64,000 nt of DNA, taken from NCBI RefSeq assembly GCF_014200405.1, contig NZ_JACHBQ010000001.1:124001-188000 (forward strand), in the 5' to 3' direction. Of this stretch, positions 16,039-28,283 are shown one piece after another (position 1 is the stretch's first letter; each line of letters opens with the position of its first letter). This DNA is from Cryobacterium roopkundense. GTDB lineage: Bacteria; Actinomycetota; Actinomycetes; Actinomycetales; Microbacteriaceae. The translations under genes and the position numbers were made by a program. The notes under the pieces are model-generated. The model saw only the letters and a program-made list of their open reading frames with translations, ran no database searches and had not been told where the DNA came from.

Positions 16039-16993
16039 CGAGCAACTCCTTGATCGCTGTAACGTGCTCGGTCTCGGCGGAGAGATCTTCGCCGAGATCT
16101 TCATCGTGGTGCTGGCCCAGGTAGGCGTCGATCACGGCCGGGTTGCGCATAACCTCATGCGGGTCGCCCTCGGCGACTACGCGGCCTTCGGCCATCACGA
16201 TCACCCAGTCGGCGATGTGGCGCACCATATGCATATCGTGCTCCACGAACAACACGGTCATGCCCTGCTTCTTGAGGCCCAGCACGTGGTCGAGCAGCGA
16301 CTGCGTGAGGGCGGGGTTGACCCCGGCCATCGGCTCGTCGAGCATGACCAGGGTCGGGTCGCTCATCAGTGCCCGAGCCATCTCGAGAAGCTTGCGCTGG
16401 CCGCCGGAGAGGCTGGCCGCGTAGTCATCCTTCTTGGTGTCGAGTTTGAAGCGCCTCAGGAGGTCAAGCGCTTTCGCTTCGTTGTCGGTCTCCTGCCTGC
16501 GCCAGAGGAAGGGGAAGAGAGCCCGCAGCAGATTCTCGCCAATCTGTCCCTTGGCGCCGAGCAGCATGTTGTCCATGACTGTCAGCAGGCCGAGTGCCTT
16601 CGTGAGTTGGAACGTGCGGATCTGGCCCAGACGTGCCACTCGGTAGGCGGGCACTCCGGCGAGGGGCTTGCCGTCGAAGGTCCACTTACCGGTGTCTGGC
16701 TTGTCGAAGCCCGTGAGCAGGTTGAAGAGGGTGGTCTTCCCCGCGCCGTTAGGACCGATCAGGGCCGTGATGGCACCGCGGGGAATCTCGATGTGGTCAA
16801 CGTCAACGGCGGTGAGGCCGCCGAACGTGCGGCTCACCTTGTCGACGATCAGGATCGGGTCCCGCTTCTTGCAGCCCGGCTCGGCCTCGCCGATGTGCAG
16901 GTCCACGCTCTTAACCGGCTTGGCTGTCGGAACGACCGGAACGACCGGCACCTCTGGCACATCCGGAATGTCGGAATTTACGTTACTGGACAA
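16025..16993 (-). CDS. livG: Branched-chain amino acid ABC transporter ATP-binding protein LivG
   Basis: Second ATPase of the importer. The 322-aa protein carries Walker A GPNGAGKTTLFN, signature LSGGQRKL, Walker B VMLDEPMAGVNP and a BCA_ABC_TP_C-like tail. It is longer than typical LivG (about 255 aa): about 45 extra N-terminal residues contain a Pro-Val run (DVPEVPVVPVVP), and the C-terminus is extended by acidic residues. Its start overlaps the livM end. Confidence 0.93.
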   Translation of the reverse strand: MSSNVNSDIPDVPEVPVVPVVPTAKPVKSVDLHIGEAEPGCKKRDPILIVDKVSRTFGGLTAVDVDHIEIPRGAITALIGPNGAGKTTLFNLLTGFDKPDTGKWTFDGKPLAGVPAYRVARLGQIRTFQLTKALGLLTVMDNMLLGAKGQIGENLLRALFPFLWRRQETDNEAKALDLLRRFKLDTKKDDYAASLSGGQRKLLEMARALMSDPTLVMLDEPMAGVNPALTQSLLDHVLGLKKQGMTVLFVEHDMHMVRHIADWVIVMAEGRVVAEGDPHEVMRNPAVIDAYLGQHHDEDLGEDLSAETEHVTAIKELLDDER

Positions 16994-17966
16994 AGGCCAA
17001 CTCCTTCTTGTTTCCGAAGATGCCTTGCGGTCTGAAGATCACGATCAGCATGATCGCAACCCCCACGAGGATGAAACGTACCTGGCCGGCCTGGATGCTC
17101 GTCATGAACGGGAACCAGCCTGCTTCCTGCGCGCGGGCGATGAAGCCCGAGAAGAACGACAGGAGCACCCAGAAGATCATCGAGCCGATGACCGGTCCGA
17201 GAATAGTGGCCGCGCCGCCGAGCAGCAGGATCGCATAGATGAAGAATGTCAGTGTCGTCATGTAGTTCGACGGCACGACGGCTCGTGGCAGGGCGAAGAT
17301 CATTCCCGCGATCGTGCCGAAGACACCACCGAGAATAAGCGACTGCATCTTGTAGGCGTACACGTTCTTGCCGAGCGCGCGCACGGCGTCTTCGTCTTCG
17401 CGGATGCCCTTGATGACGCGGCCCCAGGGGCTGCGCATGATGCTCCAGGTGAGCAGGCACGCGAGGATCACGATCGACCAGGCCACGATGCGCAGCCACC
17501 AGTCGTACTCGTTGTTGGTGAACGGACCGAAGCCGTACGTGCCGGCCGGAATCGGGTTGAGTGCCGCGAACTCGTTCTTGTACCCGCTGAGGCCGTTGGC
17601 CGAACCGGTAACCGCGGCGAAGGTGTTCGTCGTGAACAAAAGCCGCACGATCTCGGCCGCTGCAATGGTGACGATGGCCAGATAGTCCGCGCGCAGCCGC
17701 AGCGTCGGGATGCCCAGGATGAGGGCGAAGACAACGGATGCCCCGACTCCCACCAGGAAGGCGCCCCACACTGGGAATCCGAAGGTGAGGATGGAAATGG
17801 CGTACCCGTAGGCGCCGAGGGCCATGAAGCCGGCCTGGCCGAAGTTCAGCAGTCCGGTGTAGCCGAAGTGAATCGCGAGCCCGAGCGCCGCAAGGGCGTA
17901 GGCCGCGGTGGTCGGGCTGATCAGCTCGACGGCTGCGTTGCTAAAGATTGCTCCCCAGTCGATCAT
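16983..17966 (-). CDS. livM: Branched-chain amino acid ABC transporter permease LivM
   Basis: Membrane permease subunit of 327 aa with about nine hydrophobic segments and the HFGYTGLLNFGQAGFMALGAYG signature region of LivM. ATG 17966 starts 8 bp after the livH stop. An in-frame ORF opens further upstream inside livH, but the family N-terminus matches MIDWGAIF. Confidence 0.93.
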   Translation of the reverse strand: MIDWGAIFSNAAVELISPTTAAYALAALGLAIHFGYTGLLNFGQAGFMALGAYGYAISILTFGFPVWGAFLVGVGASVVFALILGIPTLRLRADYLAIVTIAAAEIVRLLFTTNTFAAVTGSANGLSGYKNEFAALNPIPAGTYGFGPFTNNEYDWWLRIVAWSIVILACLLTWSIMRSPWGRVIKGIREDEDAVRALGKNVYAYKMQSLILGGVFGTIAGMIFALPRAVVPSNYMTTLTFFIYAILLLGGAATILGPVIGSMIFWVLLSFFSGFIARAQEAGWFPFMTSIQAGQVRFILVGVAIMLIVIFRPQGIFGNKKELAFVQ

Positions 17967-17974
17967 CGTTGCCC

Positions 17975-21042
<3,068 letters not shown>

Positions 21043-21134
21043 GGCGCCGCGGCATCCACTGCACCGGCACGCTGAATGCCTGGCAGCGGATGCCGCGGGG
21101 CGGGCGGGCCGGCGCCTGCACCTAAACTGGACAG

Positions 21135-22259
21135 GTGAGTATGGAAATCGAGATCGGCCGTTCCAAGCGCGCTCGCCGCGTGTACGCCTTCGACGACATC
21201 GCGGTGGTGCCCAGTCGGCGCACCCGCGACCCGGAGGACGTGTCAGTCTCGTGGTCGATCGACGCGTACCAATTTGCCATCCCCGTGCTGGCAGCCCCGA
21301 TGGACTCCGTCGTGTCGCCCACGACCGCCATCATGATGGGCCAGCTCGGCGGCGTCGGTGTGCTCGACCTCGAAGGGCTCTGGACCCGGCACGACGACCC
21401 TGAGCCGCTGCTTGCTGAGATCCGTCGACTGCCCGAGGCGAAGGCGACGGCCCGTCTGCAGGAGATGTACTCCGCACCGATCAAGCCGGAGCTCGTCACC
21501 GCGCGCCTCGCGGAGATTCGCGCTGGCGGCGTCACCGTGGCCGGTGCCCTCTCGCCGCAGCGCACCCAGGAACTCTACGAAACCGTCGTCGCCGCCGGCG
21601 TCGACCTCTTCGTCATCCGCGGCACCACGGTGTCCGCTGAGCACGTGTCGCAGAACCAGGAACCGCTCAACCTGAAGAAGTTCATCTACGAGCTCGACGT
21701 GCCCGTGATCGTGGGCGGCGCCGCCACCTACACCGCGGCCCTGCACCTCATGCGCACCGGTGCCGCCGGAGTGCTCGTGGGCTTCGGCGGTGGCGCTGCC
21801 TCCACCACCCGCGCCACGCTCGGCATCCACGCGCCGATGGCGACCGCCGTCGCCGACGTGGCCGGTGCCCGCCGCGACTACATGGACGAATCAGGCGGCC
21901 GCTACGTTCACGTGATCGCGGACGGTGGCCTCGGCACGTCGGGCGACATTGTGAAGGCCATCGCCTGCGGCGCCGACGCCGTGATGCTCGGCACGGCCCT
22001 CGCCCGGGCCACGGATGCCCCCGGCGGCGGCTTCCACTGGGGCGCAGAGGCGCATCACCCGCAGCTTCCCCGTGGCAAGCGCGTCGAGGTCGGCACCGTT
22101 GCGCCGCTCGAGGAGATCCTCTACGGACCGGCCCCCGCGGCTGATGGCACCGCCAACCTGATCGGTGCGCTCAAGCGGTCGATGGCGACCACCGGCTACT
22201 CCGACCTGAAGGAATTTCAGCGCGTCGAGGTGGTTGTCGCGCCGTACCCGGTGAAGTAG
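21135..22259 (+). CDS. GuaB3 family IMP dehydrogenase-related protein
   Basis: The 374-aa protein has an IMPDH-like TIM barrel without CBS domains, a form common in actinobacteria next to guaB. At the position of the catalytic loop it reads [13 protein letters not shown], so the Cys of GPGSICTTR is replaced and classical IMPDH activity is unlikely. TAAACT at 21123-21128 stands 6 nt before the GTG at 21135, supporting that start and a leaderless transcript. Confidence 0.88.
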   Translation: MSMEIEIGRSKRARRVYAFDDIAVVPSRRTRDPEDVSVSWSIDAYQFAIPVLAAPMDSVVSPTTAIMMGQLGGVGVLDLEGLWTRHDDPEPLLAEIRRLPEAKATARLQEMYSAPIKPELVTARLAEIRAGGVTVAGALSPQRTQELYETVVAAGVDLFVIRGTTVSAEHVSQNQEPLNLKKFIYELDVPVIVGGAATYTAALHLMRTGAAGVLVGFGGGAASTTRATLGIHAPMATAVADVAGARRDYMDESGGRYVHVIADGGLGTSGDIVKAIACGADAVMLGTALARATDAPGGGFHWGAEAHHPQLPRGKRVEVGTVAPLEEILYGPAPAADGTANLIGALKRSMATTGYSDLKEFQRVEVVVAPYPVK

Positions 22260-22291
22260 CGTCGGTTATACGACATGTTCCACTAGCACCC

Positions 22292-22307
22292 GCAACGACG
22301 TCGTTGC
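22292..22307. promoter_or_regulatory. 16-bp perfect palindrome upstream of glpD
   Basis: GCAACGACGTCGTTGC is a perfect palindrome 37 bp before the glpD start codon, well placed for a dimeric regulator. The binding protein is unknown. Confidence 0.45.
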
Positions 22308-22344
22308 AGAACGCCCCACCTCTTCGGTTGAAAAGGAGTCGCAC

Positions 22345-24093
22345 ATGGCCTGGCAGAATTCGGTACCGCGCAGTTCAGTAACGCGTTCCGCAAAACTGGG
22401 ACCGGAGGAGCGCGAGGCTGCCCTCGCCAAACTCAAGGTCAAGGAACTCGACATCCTGGTGGTGGGTGGCGGCATCGTCGGGGCTGGCTCGGCCATGGAC
22501 GCGGTGACCCGCGGCCTGAGCGTGGGCATCCTCGAGGCCAGGGATTGGTCGTCAGGCACCTCGAGCCGATCGTCCAAGCTCGTGCACGGCGGCATCCGCT
22601 ACCTCGAACAGCTCGACTTTCGGCTGGTTCGCGAGGCGCTGACCGAGCGGGGGCTGCTGTTGCAGCGACTCGCGCCGCACCTCGTCAAGCCCGTGCGCTT
22701 TCTCTACCCGCTGAAGAAGCGCTTCACGGAGCGCTTCTACATTGGCGCGGGCATGCTCCTCTACGACATCTTCTCGTACACGGGCGGTCGGCCTCCCGGG
22801 GTGCCGCACCACAGGCACCTGAGCAAGCGCCAGGTGCAGAAGCTCATGCCGAGCCTCGCCAACGACGCGCTCGTGGGCGGCATCACCTATTACGACGCGC
22901 AGGTCGACGATGCCAGGTACGTGTCGTCGCTCGTGCGGACCGCGTCGTTTTACGGTGCGCACGCGGCCAGCCGCGTTCGTGTCGAAGGGTTCATCAAAGT
23001 GGGGGAGCGTGTCGTAGGCGTGCACGCCCACGACCTGCAGACCGGGGAGCGCTTTGACGTTCGCGCCAAGCAGGTCGTGAATGCCACCGGCGTCTGGACC
23101 GACGACACCCAGCGCATGGTGGGCGAACGCGGCACCTTCAAGGTACGCGCCTCGAAGGGGGTGCACCTCCTCGTGCCGCGCGACCGTTTCCAGTCGGCAA
23201 TGGGCCTGCTGCTGCGAACAGAGAAGAGCGTGCTGTTCGTCATTCCGTGGGGCCGGCACTGGCTCATCGGCACCACCGACACGGACTGGCATCTCGACAA
23301 GGCGCACCCTGCCGCGACGGCAGCCGACATCGACTACATCCTCGAACACGTCAACTCCGTGCTGAGCGTTCCCCTCACCAGGGAAGATGTCGAGGGCGTG
23401 TACGCGGGCCTCCGTCCGCTGCTTGCCGGGGAAGACGACCAAACGTCCAAGCTCTCGCGCGAGCACCTTGTCGGGCACTCGGTGCCCGGGCTTGTCGTGA
23501 TCGCCGGCGGCAAATGGACCACATACCGCATCATGGCTAAAGACGCCATCAACGCGGCGGTCGATGCGCTCGACGGCAAGATTCCGCCGTCGGCCACCCA
23601 CGACATCCCGTTGCTCGGTGCCGAGGGGTACCAGGCCGCCTGGAACAAGCGCCGTAAGATCGCACGCGCCTTTGGGCTGCATACGGTTCGTGTGGAGCAT
23701 CTGCTCAACCGCTACGGCACCCTCACGGACGAGTTGCTCGACCTCATCAAAGCGGATGCTGCGCTCGCCGATCCGCTGCCGGGCGCGGATGACTACATCG
23801 GTGCTGAGGTCGTGTACGCCGCGTCGCACGAGGGCGCGCTTCACCTCGAAGACGTGCTGGCCCGTCGCACGCGTATCTCCATCGAGGCCTGGGACCGCGG
23901 AGTCTCTGCGGCACCCGTGGCAGCGCACCTGATGGCCGGGGTTCTCGGCTGGGACGAGGCGCAGATCGAACGGGAGATCACGTTCTACCTCACCCGGGTC
24001 GCGGCCGAACGGGCATCCCAGGAGGAACCCGACGACGAGTCCGCTGACCGTGTGCGCCTTGAGGCCCCCGACATCACCTCAGCCACGCAGTAG
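22345..24093 (+). CDS. glpD: Glycerol-3-phosphate dehydrogenase/oxidase (FAD)
   Basis: Membrane-associated flavoenzyme that oxidises glycerol-3-phosphate to dihydroxyacetone phosphate. The 582-aa protein has the FAD motif LVVGGGIVGAGSAMDA and the HGGIRYLEQLDFRLVREAL signature segment, with the C-terminal GlpD domain present. AAGGAG precedes ATG 22345. No glpF or glpK is adjacent. Confidence 0.95.
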   Translation: MAWQNSVPRSSVTRSAKLGPEEREAALAKLKVKELDILVVGGGIVGAGSAMDAVTRGLSVGILEARDWSSGTSSRSSKLVHGGIRYLEQLDFRLVREALTERGLLLQRLAPHLVKPVRFLYPLKKRFTERFYIGAGMLLYDIFSYTGGRPPGVPHHRHLSKRQVQKLMPSLANDALVGGITYYDAQVDDARYVSSLVRTASFYGAHAASRVRVEGFIKVGERVVGVHAHDLQTGERFDVRAKQVVNATGVWTDDTQRMVGERGTFKVRASKGVHLLVPRDRFQSAMGLLLRTEKSVLFVIPWGRHWLIGTTDTDWHLDKAHPAATAADIDYILEHVNSVLSVPLTREDVEGVYAGLRPLLAGEDDQTSKLSREHLVGHSVPGLVVIAGGKWTTYRIMAKDAINAAVDALDGKIPPSATHDIPLLGAEGYQAAWNKRRKIARAFGLHTVRVEHLLNRYGTLTDELLDLIKADAALADPLPGADDYIGAEVVYAASHEGALHLEDVLARRTRISIEAWDRGVSAAPVAAHLMAGVLGWDEAQIEREITFYLTRVAAERASQEEPDDESADRVRLEAPDITSATQ

Positions 24094-24105
24094 CCGTCCT
24101 GTTGT

Positions 24106-24221
24106 GCCCGCGCCCGCGCCCGCGCCGCGGCGCGCTACCGGCGCGCCACCGGTCGGGGCCGCGCCTCCATGGCGTGCAGCGCCCGCTATGGCGGTAGCGC
24201 GCGGCGAGAGCGGCGCGGGAT
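24106..24221. repeat. GC-rich palindromic intergenic repeat (copy A)
   Basis: Convergent gap between glpD and the gene at 24222. CGCCCGCTATGGCGGTAGC at 24180-24198 recurs exactly at 57404-57422 and in a diverged form near 25330. Each copy is surrounded by GCGC-rich inverted segments, for example GCGCTACCGGCGCGCC. It looks like a dispersed palindromic repeat family. Confidence 0.6.
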
Positions 24222-25214
24222 CTACGTGTGCAGGGCAGCGCGGGGGATGCCGTTCCGCGTGAGAAACGCGCCAAACCGCGCGGGGTCGTTCGCGAGGTCC
24301 CAGTCCCATCGAATGACGAGCGGTCCACAGGCGCGAACCCGGTTCTCGCGGTCCTTCTCGGCCGTCAGGACCTGCACCGGGGTCTTCCCGCGGGTGAATT
24401 CCTCCTTGACGTACTTGCCGAATCCGTCGAATTCGCCCACTCGTTTGACGGTGCGCCAAAAGAAGTCCACGAACGCGATGAATCCTTCCGCATCATCGAA
24501 ACGCACCTGCAGCTCCGGAATCAGGAATCCCAGAAGGAACATATAGGCGCGACTGACGGACTCGCCGCACGATTCAGACTGGGTCGATGCGAATTCACCG
24601 GCACGGAGCGCAGCGGTCCTGCCTTTAGCCTGTCCGTGTGTCGGCAGCCCCTCCAAGGCCGCTTCCAGCTGGTCCCTCGTCGCGAGGGCGGTGCCATATC
24701 GCGGGATGGCAATGGCGCGATCCATCATTGCGACGGCCTCGGGGAACGTCAGCACACGAGCCATGTCGACGGCAGTCGTTGCCACGTTCGTCACCAGTAA
24801 GCCGTCGTGGGACACTACAACGCCCTCGCGCTGGTCCTGATGACGCACAACGCCATGGCTGGACCGTCCGCCACCGGCCGGAGACACGAGCACGTGGATG
24901 GCTGTCGGCCAAGCCCCCACGCGCGGAAGACCCCAGATAGCTGCGGCCGAGTCGTGGGTGAAAGTCAGAGCCTCCGCACTCACAGCGGCGTAGGCCTGGA
25001 TGCGGCGGACATACTGCTGATCCGGATTGAGCCCCCGCCATATCTCGACCGGCATATACACGCCTCGGCGCAGGCGAATGAGATGACCCCGCTCGAACTC
25101 GGTGCGCAACTCGCGGCCCAGGCCGATTGCAATCGCGTAGGACGCGATGATCAGACCCTCGTGGTCTGCGATGGACGCGAGCAGGGCGCCCGGGGTCAGA
25201 GAGGTAGTTGACAT
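24222..25214 (-). CDS. AbiEi-like winged-helix protein with a C-terminal nuclease-like segment
   Basis: The 330-aa protein resembles actinobacterial AbiEi-antitoxin-type proteins: an N-terminal helix-turn-helix (LIIASYAIAIGLGRELRTEFERGHLIRLRRGVY), the central LTFTHDSAAAIWGLPRVGAWP region, and a C-terminal block (EFDGFGKYVKEEF, then EKDRENRV) like a Vsr/DUF559-type endonuclease fold. No cognate toxin gene is adjacent. ATG 25214 is chosen; the longer open frame upstream is in the repeat region. A role in defence or regulation is inference. Confidence 0.7.
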   Translation of the reverse strand: MSTTSLTPGALLASIADHEGLIIASYAIAIGLGRELRTEFERGHLIRLRRGVYMPVEIWRGLNPDQQYVRRIQAYAAVSAEALTFTHDSAAAIWGLPRVGAWPTAIHVLVSPAGGGRSSHGVVRHQDQREGVVVSHDGLLVTNVATTAVDMARVLTFPEAVAMMDRAIAIPRYGTALATRDQLEAALEGLPTHGQAKGRTAALRAGEFASTQSESCGESVSRAYMFLLGFLIPELQVRFDDAEGFIAFVDFFWRTVKRVGEFDGFGKYVKEEFTRGKTPVQVLTAEKDRENRVRACGPLVIRWDWDLANDPARFGAFLTRNGIPRAALHT

Positions 25215-25294
25215 GAAGGGAGCATGGCCCGGGACGCAGAACTCGTGGCCACGATCCGCGAATCTGTGCAGAACTTTCCGTGCGAGCTCCTGGG

Positions 25295-25435
25295 GTGGGG
25301 AGCGGGGAGGCGCGCCGTTGTGGCGGCACGCGCCCGCTGGGGCGGGAGCGCCCGGCGACGGCGGCGCGGCTGGGCGCGGGCAGGGCGCGGTGCGGGGCGC
25401 TGGCCGAGCGCGCGGCCGGCTCACGGGGAGGCCCC
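25295..25435. repeat. GC-rich palindromic intergenic repeat (copy B)
   Basis: The divergent gap between 25214 and 25479 holds a run including GCGCCCGCTGGGGCGGGAGCGC (imperfect) and the related CGCCGTTGTGGCGGCACGCG. It matches the layout of the repeat at 24180 and 57404 with substitutions. A TAGAAT box at 25438-25443 follows it as a likely promoter of the antiporter pair. Confidence 0.5.
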
Positions 25436-25478
25436 GGTAGAATGACAACACCATCCTTTAACTGCAGGAGTCCACACA

Positions 25479-26006
25479 ATGGTTGATGTTCGGCGGGTCA
25501 AACTTCCCGGCGTCGGTGTGCTGCACACCTTCATCACGGATGACGGTGGCAAAGTCGGCGTCATAGCCCACCGCTCGGGTCACAGCGACCTGATCACGTT
25601 TGCCGACGACGAGGGCGGCCCCGATGCGGCCAAAGTGTCCCTGCGCCTGAACGAGGACGAGGCGCACACCCTCGCGGAGTTGCTTGGCGGCACGCAGATC
25701 ACCGAATCTCTGACTGCGCTCGACCAGATCCCCGGCCTGAGCATCGACTGGTTCACCGTGGACTACGAAGACCACATCGCCGGCCAGCCCCTCGGCAACC
25801 CCGCCGATCGCGGCATCGCCGGGCTCACCGTGGTCGCCGTGGTGCGCGGCGAATCGGCTAACCCGGCACCCGCCGCCGACTTCAAGGTTTTCCCGGGGGA
25901 CACCCTCGTCGTTGCTGGATCTCCCGAAAAGGTCGCCAAGGCATTCGCCTTCTTCCGCACGGGAGAACTCAAGAGCAAGACCGTCAACGCGCCGCCAGGG
26001 GGCTAG
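25479..26006 (+). CDS. Cation/proton antiporter regulatory subunit (KhtT-like, TrkA-C)
   Basis: The 175-aa soluble protein has an N-terminal regulatory region and a TrkA-C domain (GLTVVAVVRGE, FPGDTLVVAGSPEKVAKAFAFF). It should gate the membrane antiporter encoded 4 bp downstream, as KhtT gates KhtU. GCAGGAG precedes the ATG. Confidence 0.88.
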   Translation: MVDVRRVKLPGVGVLHTFITDDGGKVGVIAHRSGHSDLITFADDEGGPDAAKVSLRLNEDEAHTLAELLGGTQITESLTALDQIPGLSIDWFTVDYEDHIAGQPLGNPADRGIAGLTVVAVVRGESANPAPAADFKVFPGDTLVVAGSPEKVAKAFAFFRTGELKSKTVNAPPGG

Positions 26007-26009
26007 TCG

Positions 26010-27494
26010 ATGCACCTGGGCGAAGACCTCATCACTCTCGGCATTCTGCTCGTCGTTGCGTATGTGTTCGGTCGTTTGGGCAAGCTCGTCGGGCTGCCCT
26101 CGATTCCGATCTACATGATCGTGGGGGTTCTGGCGAGCCCGAACACCAACTTCTTCCCCCTCGACTTCCAGTCCGGCGATATCGAGCTGATCGCGGTCTT
26201 CGGCCTGATCCTGCTGCTCTTCAGCCTGGGTCTCGAATTCGATCAGGAGGAATTCTTCGGCAACGCCAAGACCCTGCTCATCTCGGGTGGCTCCTGGGTG
26301 CTCATCAACATGGGCGCGGGCTTCGTCTTCGGCATGCTCGTGGGGTGGGGCCCCCGGGAAGCCCTGGTGATCGCCGGGATGACTGGCACGTCGTCGAGCG
26401 CCATCATCACGAAACTCCTGATCGAGCTCCGTCGCCTGGCCAACAAAGAGACGCCGATGATCCTCGGCGTCACGGTGGTCGGGGACATCTTCATCGCCAT
26501 CTACCTGTCGATCGTCTCCGTGGTCCTGAGCGGAAAGACCGAGGTCTGGCCGATCGTGCTGCAGCTCTCGATCGCCTTTCTGTTCCTCGTCGTCATGTTT
26601 TCGCTCGCGCGCTGGGGCGGCCGCGTCGTCTCACGGCTCATGCGAACCAAAGACGACGAACTCTTCACCATCCTGTTCTTCGGCCTCGTCGTGCTGTTCG
26701 CCGGCATCGGCGAGATCATCGGCGTGACGGATGCCATCGGCGCCTTCCTGATCGGAGTCGTGCTCGGCGCGAGCACCTACCGCGCCCGTATCGAGCGCGT
26801 GGCGGTTCCCCTGCGGGACATCTTCGCGGCTTTCTTCTTCCTGAACTTCGGCCTCGCGCTCAACGTCGCCGAATTCGGGTCGGTCATTCAGGTCGTGCTG
26901 CTCGCAGTCATCATGACGTTTGTGTTGAGTCTTGGCTCCGGAGTTCTGCTCGCCTGGCTCCACAAGATGGGACCGCGCGAAGCCCTGAATACCGCCGCGA
27001 TCTTCGTGAACCGCGGTGAGTTCACCCTGATCCTCGCCACCTTGAGTGTGACCGCCGGGCTGGACCCCCGGCTGCAACCATTCGCCGGCCTGTACGTGCT
27101 CGTGATGGCGATTCTCGGTCCGCTGTTTGCCGCGAACTCCGAGAAGATCGGGGCCATGCTGCGAAAGCGAGTAACCGTGGCCGGCACCCGGCCGCCGCGA
27201 AACCCGATGCTCGACGAAGAGATCGCCCTCGTTGAGGCCGCCACCCAGGACCAGGCCGCCGAGGCCCGAACGGATGCCGGTGCCGCCGCCCGCCGTGCGG
27301 CGAAGCGAACCGCAGACGAAACGACCACCACGGCATCCGCTCCCACGGCCCGGGATGCGGCCATGGACGCGATGCTGGAATTTGCCAGGGACCGGCCAGA
27401 CCCCGACCGGGCGAAACCGCCCCGCCCCGATGCCGCGGCACCGGGAACACCAGACAAACCTGCACGAAAACCACGAACGGGTGACTACACGTGA
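26010..27494 (+). CDS. CPA2-type cation/proton antiporter (KhtU/KefB-like)
   Basis: Membrane antiporter of 494 aa, probably exchanging K+ (or Na+) for protons. About twelve hydrophobic segments are visible, with family motifs such as LLFSLGLEFDQEEF and GMTGTSSSAIITKLL. It lacks a C-terminal TrkA-N domain; instead there is a polar Ala/Thr/Pro-rich tail of about 90 residues. The separate TrkA-C protein encoded upstream supplies regulation. The stop overlaps the SURF1 start as GTGA. Confidence 0.88.
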   Translation: MHLGEDLITLGILLVVAYVFGRLGKLVGLPSIPIYMIVGVLASPNTNFFPLDFQSGDIELIAVFGLILLLFSLGLEFDQEEFFGNAKTLLISGGSWVLINMGAGFVFGMLVGWGPREALVIAGMTGTSSSAIITKLLIELRRLANKETPMILGVTVVGDIFIAIYLSIVSVVLSGKTEVWPIVLQLSIAFLFLVVMFSLARWGGRVVSRLMRTKDDELFTILFFGLVVLFAGIGEIIGVTDAIGAFLIGVVLGASTYRARIERVAVPLRDIFAAFFFLNFGLALNVAEFGSVIQVVLLAVIMTFVLSLGSGVLLAWLHKMGPREALNTAAIFVNRGEFTLILATLSVTAGLDPRLQPFAGLYVLVMAILGPLFAANSEKIGAMLRKRVTVAGTRPPRNPMLDEEIALVEAATQDQAAEARTDAGAAARRAAKRTADETTTTASAPTARDAAMDAMLEFARDRPDPDRAKPPRPDAAAPGTPDKPARKPRTGDYT

Positions 27495-28273
27495 TCGAGA
27501 TGATGAGACGCCCACGTTGGGTGCTCGCGCTACTTTTGGCTCTGGCGATTGCGGCGGCCTTCGCCGTGCTGGGGCACTGGCAGCTTGACCGCGCCATCGA
27601 GTCCGGCGTGGTTGTGGAGCGATCCACCGAACTCGTGATGCCGCTCGAGGACGTCACAGAGCCCGACGGCCCGAGCACGCAGGTGGCGACCGGGCAAATG
27701 GTGCAGTTCGATGCGGCCCCGGTACCGGGCGACGAGCAGGTAATCAGCAAACGGTTCAATGGTGGCGAGCTGGGGTTCTGGGTGGTCAGCCACTACATTA
27801 TTCCCGAGAACTCGGCGCACATTGCGGTGGCCCGTGGCTGGTCGGCCGACGAGGCCGGGGCACAGAAGGCGGCCGCGGCGCTCGCGTCAGAGCGCGCCGG
27901 CCCGGTCACGCTCGTGGGACGATTCCTACCCGGCGAGGCCCCGGAGCTGCCGGACGAGAACGGGCCGTCGAGCGTGCAGACCACGGTTGCGCCTTCCGCG
28001 CTGGTGAACCTGTGGGCGAACTTCACCGACCAGTCCGTGTACTCGGGTTACATAGTGGATTCCTCCGCACCGGCCGGTCTCGCCGTGATCGATTCGCCGG
28101 AGCCGGTCATCGGGTCGTCGGTCAACTGGCTCAACATCTTCTATGCCATCGAATGGGTCGTGTTCGGTGGGTTCGCGGTGTTCCTCTGGTACCGCCTCGT
28201 GCGCGACGCCGTGGAACGCGAACTCGAAGACGCCGAGGAAGCGGCTGCGGAAGCTCTCACCTCTGGCACGTAG
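27491..28273 (+). CDS. SURF1 family protein
   Basis: The 260-aa protein has an N-terminal membrane anchor (WVLALLLALAIAAAFAVLGHWQLDRA), a large extracytoplasmic domain and a second membrane segment near the C-terminus, the SURF1 layout linked to cytochrome c oxidase assembly. HWQL and the later VSHYIIPENSAHIAVARGW match family motifs. Oxidase genes are not in the window. Confidence 0.85.
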   Translation: MIEMMRRPRWVLALLLALAIAAAFAVLGHWQLDRAIESGVVVERSTELVMPLEDVTEPDGPSTQVATGQMVQFDAAPVPGDEQVISKRFNGGELGFWVVSHYIIPENSAHIAVARGWSADEAGAQKAAAALASERAGPVTLVGRFLPGEAPELPDENGPSSVQTTVAPSALVNLWANFTDQSVYSGYIVDSSAPAGLAVIDSPEPVIGSSVNWLNIFYAIEWVVFGGFAVFLWYRLVRDAVERELEDAEEAAAEALTSGT

Positions 28274-28283
28274 AATTACAGTC

